DNA of 64,000 nt from Thuidium tamariscinum (Eukaryota > Streptophyta > Bryopsida > Hypnales > Thuidiaceae), in the NCBI GenBank assembly GCA_947034885.2, contig OX344751.2, forward strand, positions 1,674,001 through 1,738,000, in the 5' to 3' direction. Positions 48,880 through 60,115 of the stretch are shown here, piece by piece. Numbering within the stretch: the stretch's first letter is position 1; each line of letters opens with the position of its first letter. The notes below the pieces were generated by a model. That model did not search any database, was not told the DNA's origin, and was given only the letters and a program-made list of their open reading frames with translations. Position numbers and translations under genes: made by a program.

Positions 48880-49190
48880 AAATTAGGAAATGCCAAAGAG
48901 AAATTTGGATATTTTGATTCCTCATTTGCAATTGGGGGCCCATTTTAGTGCAAAGTGTTGATAAAAAAAATAGAGTTTCGGGGATCTCAAACCATTTTGA
49001 ATATTGCACAACTTGAACTCATATACATTCAATGAGGGTGTTGATATGGCCAAAAAGTGAAAGTATTTAAGAGCTTTTGAAATTATCAAACATAATGAAG
49101 TTTGGTTATTTTAACTCCTCATTTGCGATTGAGGGCCCATTTTAGTGCAAAGTGTTGATAAAAAGTAGAGCTTCGGGGATTCCCTAATTT
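48880..49190. repeat. Direct duplication between the short-motif blocks
   Basis: TTTGGATATTTTGATTCCTC..GGGCCCATTTTAGTGCAAAG..GAGTTTCGGGGAT near 48900 recurs near 49095. The two copies are about 200 bp apart. Confidence 0.6.
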
Positions 49191-49470
49191 TTTTGGTGAC
49201 CTACCAAACTTTCCTTACTTTATTGTGATAACTCCCAAACACTACCAAATCTATTGTGATAACTCTCAAGCACTCCCTAATTTTTTTTATGAACTCCCAA
49301 ACACTCAATAATTTATTGTGCTAACTTCTAAGAACTCCCTAATTTCTTAAGAAAACTCCCAAACACTCCTTTATTTATTGTGATTACTCCCAAGCACGCC
49401 CTAATGTTTTAGGTGGATACTTGAATGGTCCCAAGCACTCCCTAATTTATTATTTGAACTCCCAAACTCT
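49190..49470. repeat. Short tandem motif, block 2
   Basis: Same 30-35 bp CTCCCAAACACTCCC / TTATTGTGATAA unit as at 48320-48500, about eight imperfect copies. Confidence 0.75.
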
Positions 49471-49619
49471 CCTTAGTCTACAACGGATACGTGACACTCC
49501 GCTTTATCTTGTCCGTCTAATCATCTGCCTGTCCGCAATTTGTCATCTATTTTGTATCACAACCAAAGTCTAGAATAGTACAACAAAGTATTGTTTTGAA
49601 CCATCTATTTTATTTTAAG

Positions 49620-51382
49620 CATGCATTGACACTCAAGGGAAGCTATAAGCATGTCTACAAGTTCCAAAAATCCTTGAGATTTTAGGATACAAAAACACAC
49701 ACGCATTGACACTCAAAGGAAGCTATAAGCATGTCTACAAGTTCCAAAAATCCTTGAGATTTTAGGATACAAAAACACGCACGCATTGACACTCAAAGGA
49801 AACTATAAGTATGTGTACAAGTTTCAAAATTCCTTGAAATTTTAAGATATGGAAACATCATGCAAATTAGACACTTCCATTTCACTAGTGCATTTGGAGG
49901 CCCATTTTGGATTCAAGGGATGAAAAAATGAGGGATTTTGGAAAATCAAGGCTCTCATGAACTTCTTGAGAATGCACACATTCCTACTCAAAGGAAGCTA
50001 TAAGTATGTCTACAGGTTTCAAAAATCCATGAGATTTTGAGATTCGGAGACATCATGTAATTCAGACACTTCCATTTCACTAGTGCATTTGGAGGCCCAT
50101 TTTGGGTCCAAAGGATGAGATAACAGTGAGAGATTTTGGAAAATCAAGGCTCTCATGAATTTCATGAACACGCACGCATTGACAATTCTTAGTTGGAAAC
50201 AAAACCCAAATGGCACTCTTAAAGCATTTAAGGTGTCGAGCTAGAGACACAGCCTTTGCACAAGCGAAGTGATGACGATCTGCGTCAAAACAAATTTGAT
50301 GTCAATGGAAGAGGATATTTTTTAGGTCAACAAAAATGGAGATGAAGTTCTCATTTTTATCCTAACATATTGACCTACTTAATATTGGATTGGATCAAGT
50401 TCCAAAAATCCTTGAAATTTTAAGATACGGAAACATCATGCAATTTATATAGTTTCATTTCACTAGTGCATTTGGAGGCCCATTTTGGGTCCAAGGGATT
50501 AGAAAATGAGAGATTTTGGAAAATCAAAGTTCTCATGAATTTCATGAGCAGGCACACATTGACACTCAAAGGAAGTTATTAGTATCTCTAGAAGTACCCA
50601 TTTTGTTATGTTGCTTTTTAAAAGCCAAACTGTTTTGTCCATATTCAATGGTTGACATGAGGTTCAAGATATTTGCCATATTCAACAACTCATGAAAATC
50701 ATATGCATGCTCATGGCCGTTCATGCCACCAATTTGTGAGAAAAAAAATTTGCATGAATCACTCCTAGTCAAATGGAGAGGAACCGCTTTAGAAATCCAA
50801 AAACCTGTCTCTAAAATGACAAATCAGGAGAACAACAAAATGACACGAGATTTGGATATTAAGAAAACATTGCAAAATTACAAAATGTTTAGCCTCCACC
50901 AGTTTTTGAGAGTTTCCCAATACACCATGATCTCCATGGTGCAGCCAAAGTTTCCAAATTTGAAAAAAGAAAGACTCCTTGCCACACAAGACAATTCTCA
51001 AACGAAGGTCTAGTTTTGAAATTTTAAGATATGAAAACATCATGCAAATTAGACACTTCCATTTCACTACAGTAGTGCATTTGGAGGCCCATTTTGGGTC
51101 CAAGGATTGAGAAAATGAGAGATTTTGGAAAATCAAGGCTCTCATGAACTTCACGAGCACGCATGCATTGATACTCAAAGGAAGCTATAAGTATGTCTAC
51201 AAGTTCCAAAAATCCTTGAAATTTTAGGATACGAAAACATCACTAGTGCATTTGGAGGCCCATTTTGGATCGAAGGGATGAGAAAATGAGAGATTTTGGA
51301 AAATCAAGGCTTTCATGAATTTCATGAGCACGCACACATTGACACTCAAAGGAAGCTATAAGTATGTCTTTAAGGGGCTTTT
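49620..51382. repeat. Satellite-like array, block 2
   Basis: Further units of the 195 bp repeat, complete or truncated, with GACACTCAAAGGAAGCTATA at about 49628, 49706, 49788, 50561, 51172 and 51346, plus diverged versions at about 49985 and 50178. Two very short steps near 49628-49788 look like internal deletions. Unique-looking DNA at 50200-50400 and 50600-51010 interrupts the array. Confidence 0.8.
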
Positions 51383-52790
51383 TGCTTTGAGATAAATTAG
51401 ATAAGCACAAAATAGGGGCTTTTTACTTTACTTGCACCCGTGAGATTAAGGTGGATACACCTAAAAGCGCCACTTTTTGGTATTGTGCCTAGTTATTATT
51501 ACTAGTTTGTTCAAATTTTCATAAAGTCTTCTTGGCAAGTGAAAACTTCCAATGCACCAAAAAACACAGCATTTGGATACAATAAAGTTATTCACAAAGT
51601 TAACTGGAGTTCTTTAGAGTTTCGTCCTCACTTTTGAAATTGAATTTAGCTAGTTTGACACATACAAGACACACATTTATTGAGTTGGGACCACACGGTG
51701 GCCCATTTAGGCATGGTTTTGGCTTTGGTTTGAGGCTTGGAAGGTGGGGGGGACAATGGCAGCTAAAATCTTGGGATGTGTCATGAACTCTCATTGGCTC
51801 CCTCAAACTCTGGTCCAAATTTTTTTTCTCACCTTTTTGGAGGTTTAGAAAGTTTGGTCCCCACTTTCCACATCGAGGTTGCAAACTGGAGTTTGAGAGG
51901 GGACTTTACGAATAACTCTAATATGCAAGAGTTATTAAGGTTCAAAGTCTGTTTCTGAAAGTGCTCCAACCAAATAGGTACATAACATAATTCAAAAATG
52001 TACATCAACTATAGATGGCACTAATAGGTCAGGTGCGCTTTTAGGTGTCCCCGCCTTCGTTGGAGTGGCCGAGCGAGGGGGCCAGTTCACCCCGATCCAG
52101 TTTCTTTCCCCACGTTGACGTCCTGCTTGACCCGGATGTCCGAAGAAAAAAAAGCTTAAAGGTGGCGACTAACCGACGACCTTCCTTTGACAAGGACCCC
52201 AACTACTGTAGTTTCCTTTCCAGCGCGGAGAAAGCCCCGTTCTCACACACAACCAAGAGTGAACAGTCGGGCAGCCCCTTCTCGCCAGTCACCACCACGC
52301 CAAGCTCGCTTTCCGCCTGCAACCCATAATCCTACGGCACAGTTTCATGACTCAGGTAAAACTCCAGTGGCAGCTTTACACGGAACCAGTACACCACGCT
52401 CTTCGTGAATCAATTGCAACGCCGGCCATTCTAATAACTTGGCCACTCCATTCGATCTTGGTGTCCTGCACTTCCACGACGGCTTACGTACCTGCACGTG
52501 CTTGCTCAGAGCCGGCTTACTTTTGTTCACCGATCGATTACTTGCTACAGTTTGGACTGCAGGACCGAACTCGTAATTAGAATAGTGATAGCGCAGTGGT
52601 AATAATTGGAGTGGTGTAGAGATTTGGAAAAGGAAGTGAGAGCTAGCTCGCGAAGTACGTGAGAGAATTGGATGTTCAGCTGCTGCGCGCAGTTGGTGGT
52701 TACCGAGTTAATTGGTTAGTGTAGCAGGAGTTTGGTTGGTGCTGAATTGACGGTTCAGGAGTTGGGTTGGGTTGGGGTAGTGTTGTGGCT
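51383..52790. other. Intergenic and upstream region of DHNAT
   Basis: No gene is supported. At 51371-51440 GGGGCTTTTTGCTTTGA and AGGGGCTTTTTACTTT recur, related in reverse complement to CAAAACAAAAAGCCCCTTCG near 25460. At 52055-52105 the motif GAGTGGCCGAGCGAGGGGG is followed by CCAGTTCACCCCGATCC. From 52600 GC content rises towards the DHNAT start. Confidence 0.45.
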
Positions 52791-54024
52791 ATGGCGACTG
52801 AAGAAATGAGAAGCTCTGGGAGTTTCAAAGATGCGACTGTGGAAGCGGGGTTGCGGAAGCCTGAGATTATGAGCAGTAGCGACGCCGGGAAGGTGACGGA
52901 TGGATTCGATGTACTCAACTTCATCGACTTCAAGTGGGACGTGGTGTCCACCAAGGAGCTTCGTGGCCATTTTCTTGTCAGCTCCAAGACATGTCAGGTG
53001 TGCGGACAAACTCATCCTTCTGTTTTTTTTGTAGCGTTGGGAACGTAGGGTTGTCTGCGATTGGGGTCACACCTCGTGGCGTGAGGTGGATCGAGAATGG
53101 TACTGAGGTCTTGTCTGGTCTCGTTGAAGTTCTGTTCACTCGTGTGGAAACCCAAAATAAGAAAATGGAGGAAAATGGGTTGAAGAGCTTAGTTCAGGAT
53201 CCTGATGTCAGTAGCAGAATGCTGTCTTCAACGCACCTCATTCCGCAGGGGTTTTCGAGGTGACAAATGGTGCAGCAGTTCTTCAACATAGTTGAGAGCT
53301 GAGAGAGTTGATGGGAGATTCACTTAGACCAATTCTTCTTGAGCTCTTCGCCCAGTTTTCCTTCGAGTTTGAAAAAACAAGTGCAAGGTAACCATTATTG
53401 TAAGATCTGGAAGGGAAGGGCATGTAATGACGGAACCCGGGTTTGGTGGTTTGGGTTGGCAGCCGTTTGGAGTGCTCCATGGCGGCATCACGGCGTTTTT
53501 AGCGGAGAATCTGGCCAGCATGGGAGCGCAAGTGAATTCCAACTGGGCACGAGTGGCAGGGATCGACCTGAACGTGAACCATTTGCTGTCGGCGTCGATT
53601 GGGGAGACGGTTGTCGTGAGGGCGACCCCTCTTAGGGTTGGAAAAAGAGTGCAGGTCAGTGCATGCCATCTCTTTCACCATCTCACTAGTTCTTACGATG
53701 TGAAGGAATCAACACGAACGAAGCTTCACATAATCGGTTATAGAGAGCCTGACAAGCGATTCGGCGTGACTGGTGATGGCGCTGATTTTTTCTGTTAATT
53801 TTTGTGTTTTCAAGGTTTGGGACGTGAATTTCACGAAAGCCGTGAAGCCTGGAAGTGAGGAGTTGGCCACCACGGCGGTAGCGCGGCTGACCCTGCTCGT
53901 GGGGTTGCCGGCTCCTGAGAAGTCGAAAGACGGAAATGAGAGACTCATGGCCATCGCCAAATCTATCAACATGGGCAGTGACTTACCGCCAGATGAAATC
54001 ACGGTGGCCGCTTCGAAACTCTGA
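52791..54024 (+). CDS. DHNAT: 1,4-dihydroxy-2-naphthoyl-CoA thioesterase (hotdog fold)
   Basis: Predicted to hydrolyse DHNA-CoA in the phylloquinone pathway; in plants this step is peroxisomal. Exons: 52791-52997, 53463-53654 and 53815-54024, 202 aa, both introns phase 0. The hotdog signature QPFGVLHGGITAFLAENLAS crosses the first junction and corresponds to CQPFKVLHGGVSALIAESLAS of Arabidopsis DHNAT1. It includes the HGG..A...E pattern of this thioesterase class. VAGIDLNVNHL and VRATPLRVGKRVQVWDV follow. The protein ends AASKL, a canonical PTS1. An N-terminal extension of about 45 residues precedes the domain and is longer than in Arabidopsis. The start ATGGCG at 52791 has G at +4. A tandem array begins directly at the stop codon. 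Confidence 0.92.
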
Positions 54025-54830
54025 TCATCTGGAGGCTTGCATCTTACATTTGCAATCCTAGCCTTAATCATATTTTTGCTACATAAGATAAGGGGGCGCC
54101 AGGGTTCAAGAATTCTGTTGCACGAGCAATTTGAAGTTTCCGCAAGGATCCTGATCCTTCCAGATCAGATTCTGTGGTTGCAAACTGCGCTGGAATGGAG
54201 TTGGAGTTGCCCGGAATCTGTTCATCTGGGGCTGGCAGTCTTGTATCTTACATACTCTTGCAACTATCTATCTATCGATATTTGTTACTTAAGGCGTATC
54301 AGAATTAGAGACTCGTACTTCAGGAATGGAGGCGATTTGGCATCACAATTTGTAGTTTGAACGAGGATCCTATTAAACTGAGAGGATATTCAGGGTTGCG
54401 GATTGCGCTGGACTGGATTTAGAGTTGGAAATCTGATCATTTGGAGCTGGCAGTCTTGCATTTGCAACTATCGATCTATCGATCATATAAGATTTGCAAC
54501 ATAAAGCGGTGTCAAGAATGGAGGCGGTTTGGACAACAGAAATCGAAGTTTCTACGAGGATCCAGTTCTTCGAGACGAGACTCTGGATTACAAATCCCGC
54601 TGGGCTGGAATTGGAGATTGTGGTATAAGTTAATCATTTGGAGTTGGCAGTCCTTCAAGTATCTATCTATCTATTGATCATATGTCTGTTCCATAAGGGG
54701 TGCCGGAGTTGAAGACTTCTTTCTCGGGGAATGGAAGCAATTTGGGCGATTTGAAGCTCCTACAAGAGGGCCGAGCACTTCGAAATGCGACTCCGGGATC
54801 CGAGATTGTGCAGGGCCGGATTTAGACCTT
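54021..54830. repeat. Four-unit tandem array, about 200 bp period
   Basis: Units start near 54021, 54218, 54433 and 54630. Each opens with a version of CTGATCATTTGGAGCTGGCAG, then CTATCTATCTAT..GATCAT, ATAAG..GTG.CA.GA, GGAATGGAGGCGATTTGG and GAGGATCC, and ends near TGGATTAC..GCGCTGGA. The first unit overlaps the DHNAT stop codon, so the gene's 3' UTR is probably repeat unit 1. Confidence 0.75.
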
Positions 54831-57249
54831 TTGAAAGAGTTGTGGTTTCAACTATATATGAACTGTGGCATCCCTAGGGGTTATAAATTAGAAGTTTTTA
54901 CTGTCTGCAGGAATAGCAGTATTCTGGGAGGCTGAATTCACATGCGGAGCTGAATCAGTTTCCAAGACTGCGGAGTACGATACAGGTTTTGAGGATTATT
55001 AATTTAAAGGGTTCCGCAGTTTGTGAAGAGTGCATTCTCTGAGGAGATGGGTCAGTTACTAGATCAGTAATATGGAGAAGAGCAGATCTCAGTTCCGATT
55101 CGATATACAGTACAAAACCTCAATGCAGCCCTTTTTGAAGTGGCACGTACGCATTGGATGTAACTAGCATGGGTACTATTGCACCTTTTCCGGTGGGGAC
55201 ACCCAAATGGTAACCGTTTGACCCATAAACAACTCGGAAACTATTTTCTAGTCAATGAATGATAGAGAATCTCTCTAAGAGTATGTAGGACAGAAATGCA
55301 ACTATTCATCTTTGGAATTAGGGGTGGAAAGGAGAGTTTTTTACAATGCTTTAACTTCCACCAATAGCTTTTGGATTTTTTTGAATCAATGCTTCCTATG
55401 GTATCAAAATTCTTGATTTCCACTGGTCACCAACTTGTCATTTAAGGGTGAAAGCGCCATTCATGGTATGTATACATTTCCAAAATCTATGGTATGTGTA
55501 TGTAATTGTAAATGATGCTTTTAGAAACAATCTTTGACCCTTAATAACTTTTGCATATTGTGTCTAAATATTGTGTCGTTTGGTGCATAGGAATGTGCTT
55601 TCATTTGCCAACAAGACTACATGAAAATTTGAACATCCTAGTAATAGTAATTAGGTATAGTACCAATTTGTGGCACTTTCGGATGTATCTATTTTATATT
55701 GTTCTTTTTTTACATCAATTGTAGAATCCTAGCTCATAAGCAATTGAAGTTGCACCTACATGCCATGCCAAATCACTGTGATCGAATTCTTGATTGATGA
55801 AGAGTCTTGATTGAATGAAATCCAAGCATTCGGCATGAAGTCATATAAATGTTTTGAAGGTCTCATTAGAAGGGATTTGAAGGCAATGAGAGACTACAAG
55901 TTTTAAAAAATTCTTGGACTGTGGGAATGTACCACATCAATAGTTTGACATGATTGAGAAAGTACCACGTAAGAAGATTTTTAAATTTTAAATTTTTTTT
56001 TCAAAAATTTGATAAATTCAGCCAATAAAGTTGGTTTGCGATTTTTTGATGGCACAAGAAATGGACTAAGGAATAGGTGTGAAGCAGACTTCTGTGGCCA
56101 TCAAATCCCTCCATCCCTAATGCTTCATCGCTAGGATTTGAAGGCTTTGTTTGCTTCACATTGTCATCATTTTCAAGCACAAATCTCCAATTCAAGGTGA
56201 TTCCCATTAAGGTAGCCAACCCTTTCTCAATCACCCCCATTTTCATAGGGTTTAGGGTGTTCTATTTCTGATCACTTGAGGTGGGGATAAATTAATTATG
56301 ATGTATCATGAGCCATTGATTTCCTATGAATTTTCTAATCAGCTTATAGTTGGAATGAGACATACTTATATAACAAAAATACGATTCGTAGAATCTTGAC
56401 AAAAAAAATTTACAACAATTTTGTTCTTGAGCAAAAAAATGAAAAAATTCAAATCCATCTAAAATCTATTTCCCCACATAGTAAAATTTTTTTCCTACCA
56501 AACCTAATTAGTACCTATGCTAAATTCCTTAAGTGGTTGAAGATGGAATAGATCTCATGTTGATATTTTTTTTCATCATTATAAAGTGTTTGAGATCAAA
56601 ATTTGTATTCCACATAGTAACCAGGTGCATGACCTTGAGATTGAACAAGGAGGTACACTATGAGAGACTTTATCCTTGTAGCACTTACTCATTCTTGACT
56701 ACAACTTTTGTTAATCTTTCTCTTAGTTTAACTTGTACTTTGCATAATTTTTGTTAATTCAAACCTTCATCATTAGCATTCCCAAATCTAGCTAAATTCT
56801 CCTTGGTTTCTACCCAAAAAAATCCTTGCACCACTAGTACATTGTAAAAAAGGGCCTTTGACTGATGGAGACGTTTTAGCCAAAAACCACAACAAAGAAT
56901 AAATTTTGGTATCCAATTTGCAACTTCCTCTACAATGAAATTAGCATCTTTTTGGTCAGTTTTGTGTTATAGTACTTCCAATAATCCTTCACAACTTGAA
57001 AAATCTTTTCTTTTCTACTTTACTTTGATACTACTCACTCTTAAGGTAGCCAAAGTTGATGCTTGTTTGTCTTAAAGGGTAGCATATTGCACTAAATTCC
57101 TAAGTAGCATACCGCACTATAGTAGAGTGATTCATTCCTAACTAGCACTCCATCGCCAATGAATAGAATATTGTAATTCCAACCTAGTTTGGAATTACAT
57201 TTTTGTTTTCTCCTTGGAGTGCATGTTTTTTGTACCTTCAAGGTTTGAA
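54831..57249. other. AT-rich intergenic DNA
   Basis: 2.4 kb without any gene I can support. The open frames are short and random-looking, for instance 56533-56757 plus and 56001-56246 minus. Confidence 0.4.
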
Positions 57250-57395
57250 CCAGGGTTTTTTTTTGGTACTTTTCATCTACAATAAAGCCCTTTGTGGCTT
57301 CCCAGCAGAGGCCAATATTGGAAGGGAGCCACGAACACTGGTGAGCCAAAGCGGGAAGTTGGCAATAAATCGCCAGAAAAAAAAACCTTGGTTTG
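57250..57395. mobile_element. Possible small inverted-terminus element
   Basis: CCAGGGTTTTTTTTTGG (57250) faces CCAGAAAAAAAAACCTTGG (to about 57391), with TTTGAACC outside each end in imperfect mirror order. The interior is GC-richer than its surroundings. Weakly supported, since poly-T pairs arise easily by chance. Confidence 0.35.
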
Positions 57396-57399
57396 AACC

Positions 57400-57675
57400 A
57401 ATAAATTGATGACACATAAGTGAGCAAGAAAGTAGGAGTCAATGAGCAAAAATGTAGCCCTTGAATGACTTTAGGTGTTGGTCAATGGTCAAGCCTAACA
57501 TTCGCCTTTCAAAATTCATAGTAATTTCAATTCAAGAGATAAAGTTATGATTCTTTTTGAAATCGTCATCATTTATGTCAATGCACCTCTGAATTTTTTT
57601 GCTATGCCTTGCACTACCCTAGATCATGTCCACATGTGCTTATTTGATCGGTTATGGGTCCCTCTACCATAAATT
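57400..57675 (-). repeat. TA-flanked MITE family, copy 3 (truncated)
   Basis: Diverged relative of 39990-40382 in the same orientation. Shared blocks include GAGCAAGAAAGTAG, CTTTCAAAATTCATAGTAAT and an end CCCTCTACCATAA. Confidence 0.5.
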
Positions 57676-57686
57676 CCCTAAACTAA

Positions 57687-57848
57687 CACTACAAGAAAAC
57701 AGTGTCCAAATTGACACGTCCGAATTGACAGATAGTATCGAAATTGACAAAAAATTGTCCAAATTGATAGAAAAAATGTCTGAATTGAAAAAAAATTGAC
57801 ATAAAAACCTTCCGAATTGACAGAAAATGATTGCGTTCCCTCGTAGTG
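57687..57848. mobile_element. CACTA-type MITE with internal minisatellite
   Basis: Begins CACTACAAGAAAAC and ends TTCCCTCGTAGTG. A 3 bp duplication, TAA, flanks both sides (57684-57686, 57849-57851). The interior holds about seven imperfect copies of a 16-20 bp unit centred on TCCGAATTGACAG. Confidence 0.75.
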
Positions 57849-57851
57849 TAA

Positions 57852-58089
57852 GTTAGGTCTGGGATCACTGCTCCTCAGTCTCCTTTTGGGCCCTCTGGAG
57901 CCCAATGATTTCAATAGGAATGGATTACCAGCTTATCGTCAGACAATTCTTGGGGCACGCTGGTTAGAGGCCCACACAATTAATTGGAATTAGTGTAGTC
58001 AGACCAACTCAAGAAAGACGTCTGACCTTTCTACGCATGAAAATTGCGGGAGGGCCGTCGCTATGAGTGACGGAGGCCGGCAGCCACTC
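57852..58089. other. Spacer between MITEs
   Basis: Nothing supportable. Confidence 0.3.
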
Positions 58090-58230
58090 AGGGGTGTTTC
58101 ACACTACGGCCGTCCAAGTCGAGAGGCCGTCAATTCCACCAATCAGATTTTACAAACCATGATTTTCACCAATCAGATTTGAGAAAACCATGGCCTCTCG
58201 ACTTGGACAGCCATAGTGTGAAACACCCCT
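58090..58230. mobile_element. 141 bp MITE with about 40 bp inverted termini
   Basis: AGGGGTGTTTCACACTA and GTCCAAGTCGAGAGGCC at the left are answered by GGCCTCTCGACTTGGAC and TAGTGTGAAACACCCCT at the right. The short core contains CACCAATCAGATTT twice. No clear target duplication. Confidence 0.8.
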
Positions 58231-58320
58231 CAGTCTGTCTCACGGCAATCAAAGACACAAATTTTGACTGACTTCCTTTATTGTTTCAAGTCACTAATTG
58301 TATTTTATTGTTTCTAGATT

Positions 58321-58736
58321 TAAGGTAGAGGGATCCATAGTCAAATTATGGGTACTTCTACCTCAAATTTTTGCACAAATTGTGAGTAGATGAGGCAAGC
58401 AAATTTTTTTGCCAAGTAGGAAGATAGGAAAAATGGGGACTACAAAATTTTCAGAATTTTATCCTCCAAATTGGAAGTATTGTGATTTTTGAAAGCCAAA
58501 TAGTTGATTGGACTAATAGCCAATGTCTAGATTCTTCCAATTCCAGTCATAGACTAAGTACTTTCCCACTCACTACTTTGGGACATGTGTCATGATCTTA
58601 TTGGGCCCAACCTTGGAATGAAGGAAAAAATACATTCCAAGCTTAAGTTGGAAATAAGTTCTAGCCTTGGTTGAAAATAGTTGCACTCTACAAGTTGGGT
58701 ATAGGTCCTTGGTTGGAAATGGGTACCTCTACCTTA
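58321..58736 (+). repeat. TA-flanked MITE family, copy 4 (best preserved)
   Basis: 416 bp with inverted ends AAGGTAGAGG at the left and CCTCTACCTT at the right, and TA outside both. Three other copies lie in this window. No coding frame. Confidence 0.75.
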
Positions 58737-58762
58737 GTACTCCTTTGTTATTTCATGTAGAG

Positions 58763-58764
<2 letters not shown>

Positions 58765-58794
<30 letters not shown>
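58765..58794. repeat. (TA)n microsatellite
   Basis: About fifteen uninterrupted TA units. Confidence 0.95.
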
Positions 58795-58797
<3 letters not shown>

Positions 58798-60115
58798 CTT
58801 TAAATTTTTCTCACAACATGTACATGAGGAGTAGCTTCAAGGCATGACAATTTCATAACATTTGACTACATGTTTAAGAAGTTATTATATGATATGTAAT
58901 TGTCAATGCTTAGCAAGCAATTTAAGCAATTCAAAAAAAATTCTTCAAAAAATATTTTTCTAAAAAACCCTAAACTGAAATTGGTTTTCTAGATTTATAT
59001 ACAAGAGGAAAGCTCTAAATTGTTCTATTTTGAAGAATGACATGAAAGTTTTGAGGAGTTCTAGTTTGTAGGGTAGTTATGGATTGGCTACTCTACAATA
59101 AACTTTGAAGTCCTTTGTTGAATTCAATTTTCAATATTTAAAAAATAAAATAAAAACATTAGGTGCAAATTATTTTTAACATTATAGCCATTGGGATTGG
59201 CATTTTTTAACTTCATAATGAAATTCTTAACAATTTAGTACTTTGAATCATTCTCTACTTCTTTCCACTTACTATTTTTTCTTACATGTTGTTTCATTCC
59301 AAATGATGTGAAATTTTTCAAGCATGTAGCCAACATGCTTTTGAAGAATAAATCCAAAGAAAAGCACCACCATTTTGGACATTTCTCATATCAATGTGCC
59401 CTTGTGAAGTGTAGATGCCCAATTTTACACAAGGCCAAAAAAAATCAAATTTGGTTGATTCCAACGCTACTATCTTGCAATCCACATGACAGAAATTTCT
59501 GAAATATTTTCCACATTTTCTCAAACAAGCTTACTACAAGATCCTATGGTTACATGTGTTTTTTTCCTAATGTTTTGTACTTGCACTACATATGACAATT
59601 TTAGAGCATATTATGTGAAAACATAGTCAAAATTCAAATACAGTTGGGAGTTCAATCCTAAATTGAAGTTGCCTCAAGTAAAATGAATAGAGCAAATCAG
59701 TCCATGTTCAGAATACTTCCAAGCTGATAGTTAGATATACACAGTTGCACCACACAAATTCTGTTTTGTTTACCACTTCCTACCACATATGGACAGAATT
59801 TTTCTTAAAAAATTCCTTCTAATAGTTTTGAAACCGTCTGTACATGCCAAAATCTATGTAAGTGAGACCAATTGGCTCCCACATATCACAATGTGGACAA
59901 ATAAATGCATTTTGAGAGTCTCGAGAAGGTTATCAGACATAATGCCAAGTCGTTACACTACATCCAAAATATGTATTTCTAAATGAAGAGGAGAAGGATT
60001 ATGAGCTATAACCGTTTTCTGACCCAGTTGCCTTGCAAAACCAGACTTGGCATTATATGACTGAGATGTGATTAGGTACGTCAATTTGGTTTCTCCTGCT
60101 GCTGTCAAGGTTTAG
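58795..60115. other. Intergenic DNA downstream of SPA15
   Basis: AT-rich, with no gene that I can support. The last hundred or so bases are presumably the SPA15 3' UTR. Confidence 0.4.

Noticed and set aside
47263..51382. CRISPR-like array
   Set aside because: Units are about 195 bp and diverged, with no constant short repeat and unique spacers; this is eukaryotic repeat DNA.
52055..52105. tRNA-like gene
   Set aside because: The A-box and B-box resemblance is partial and I could not form acceptor or anticodon stems.
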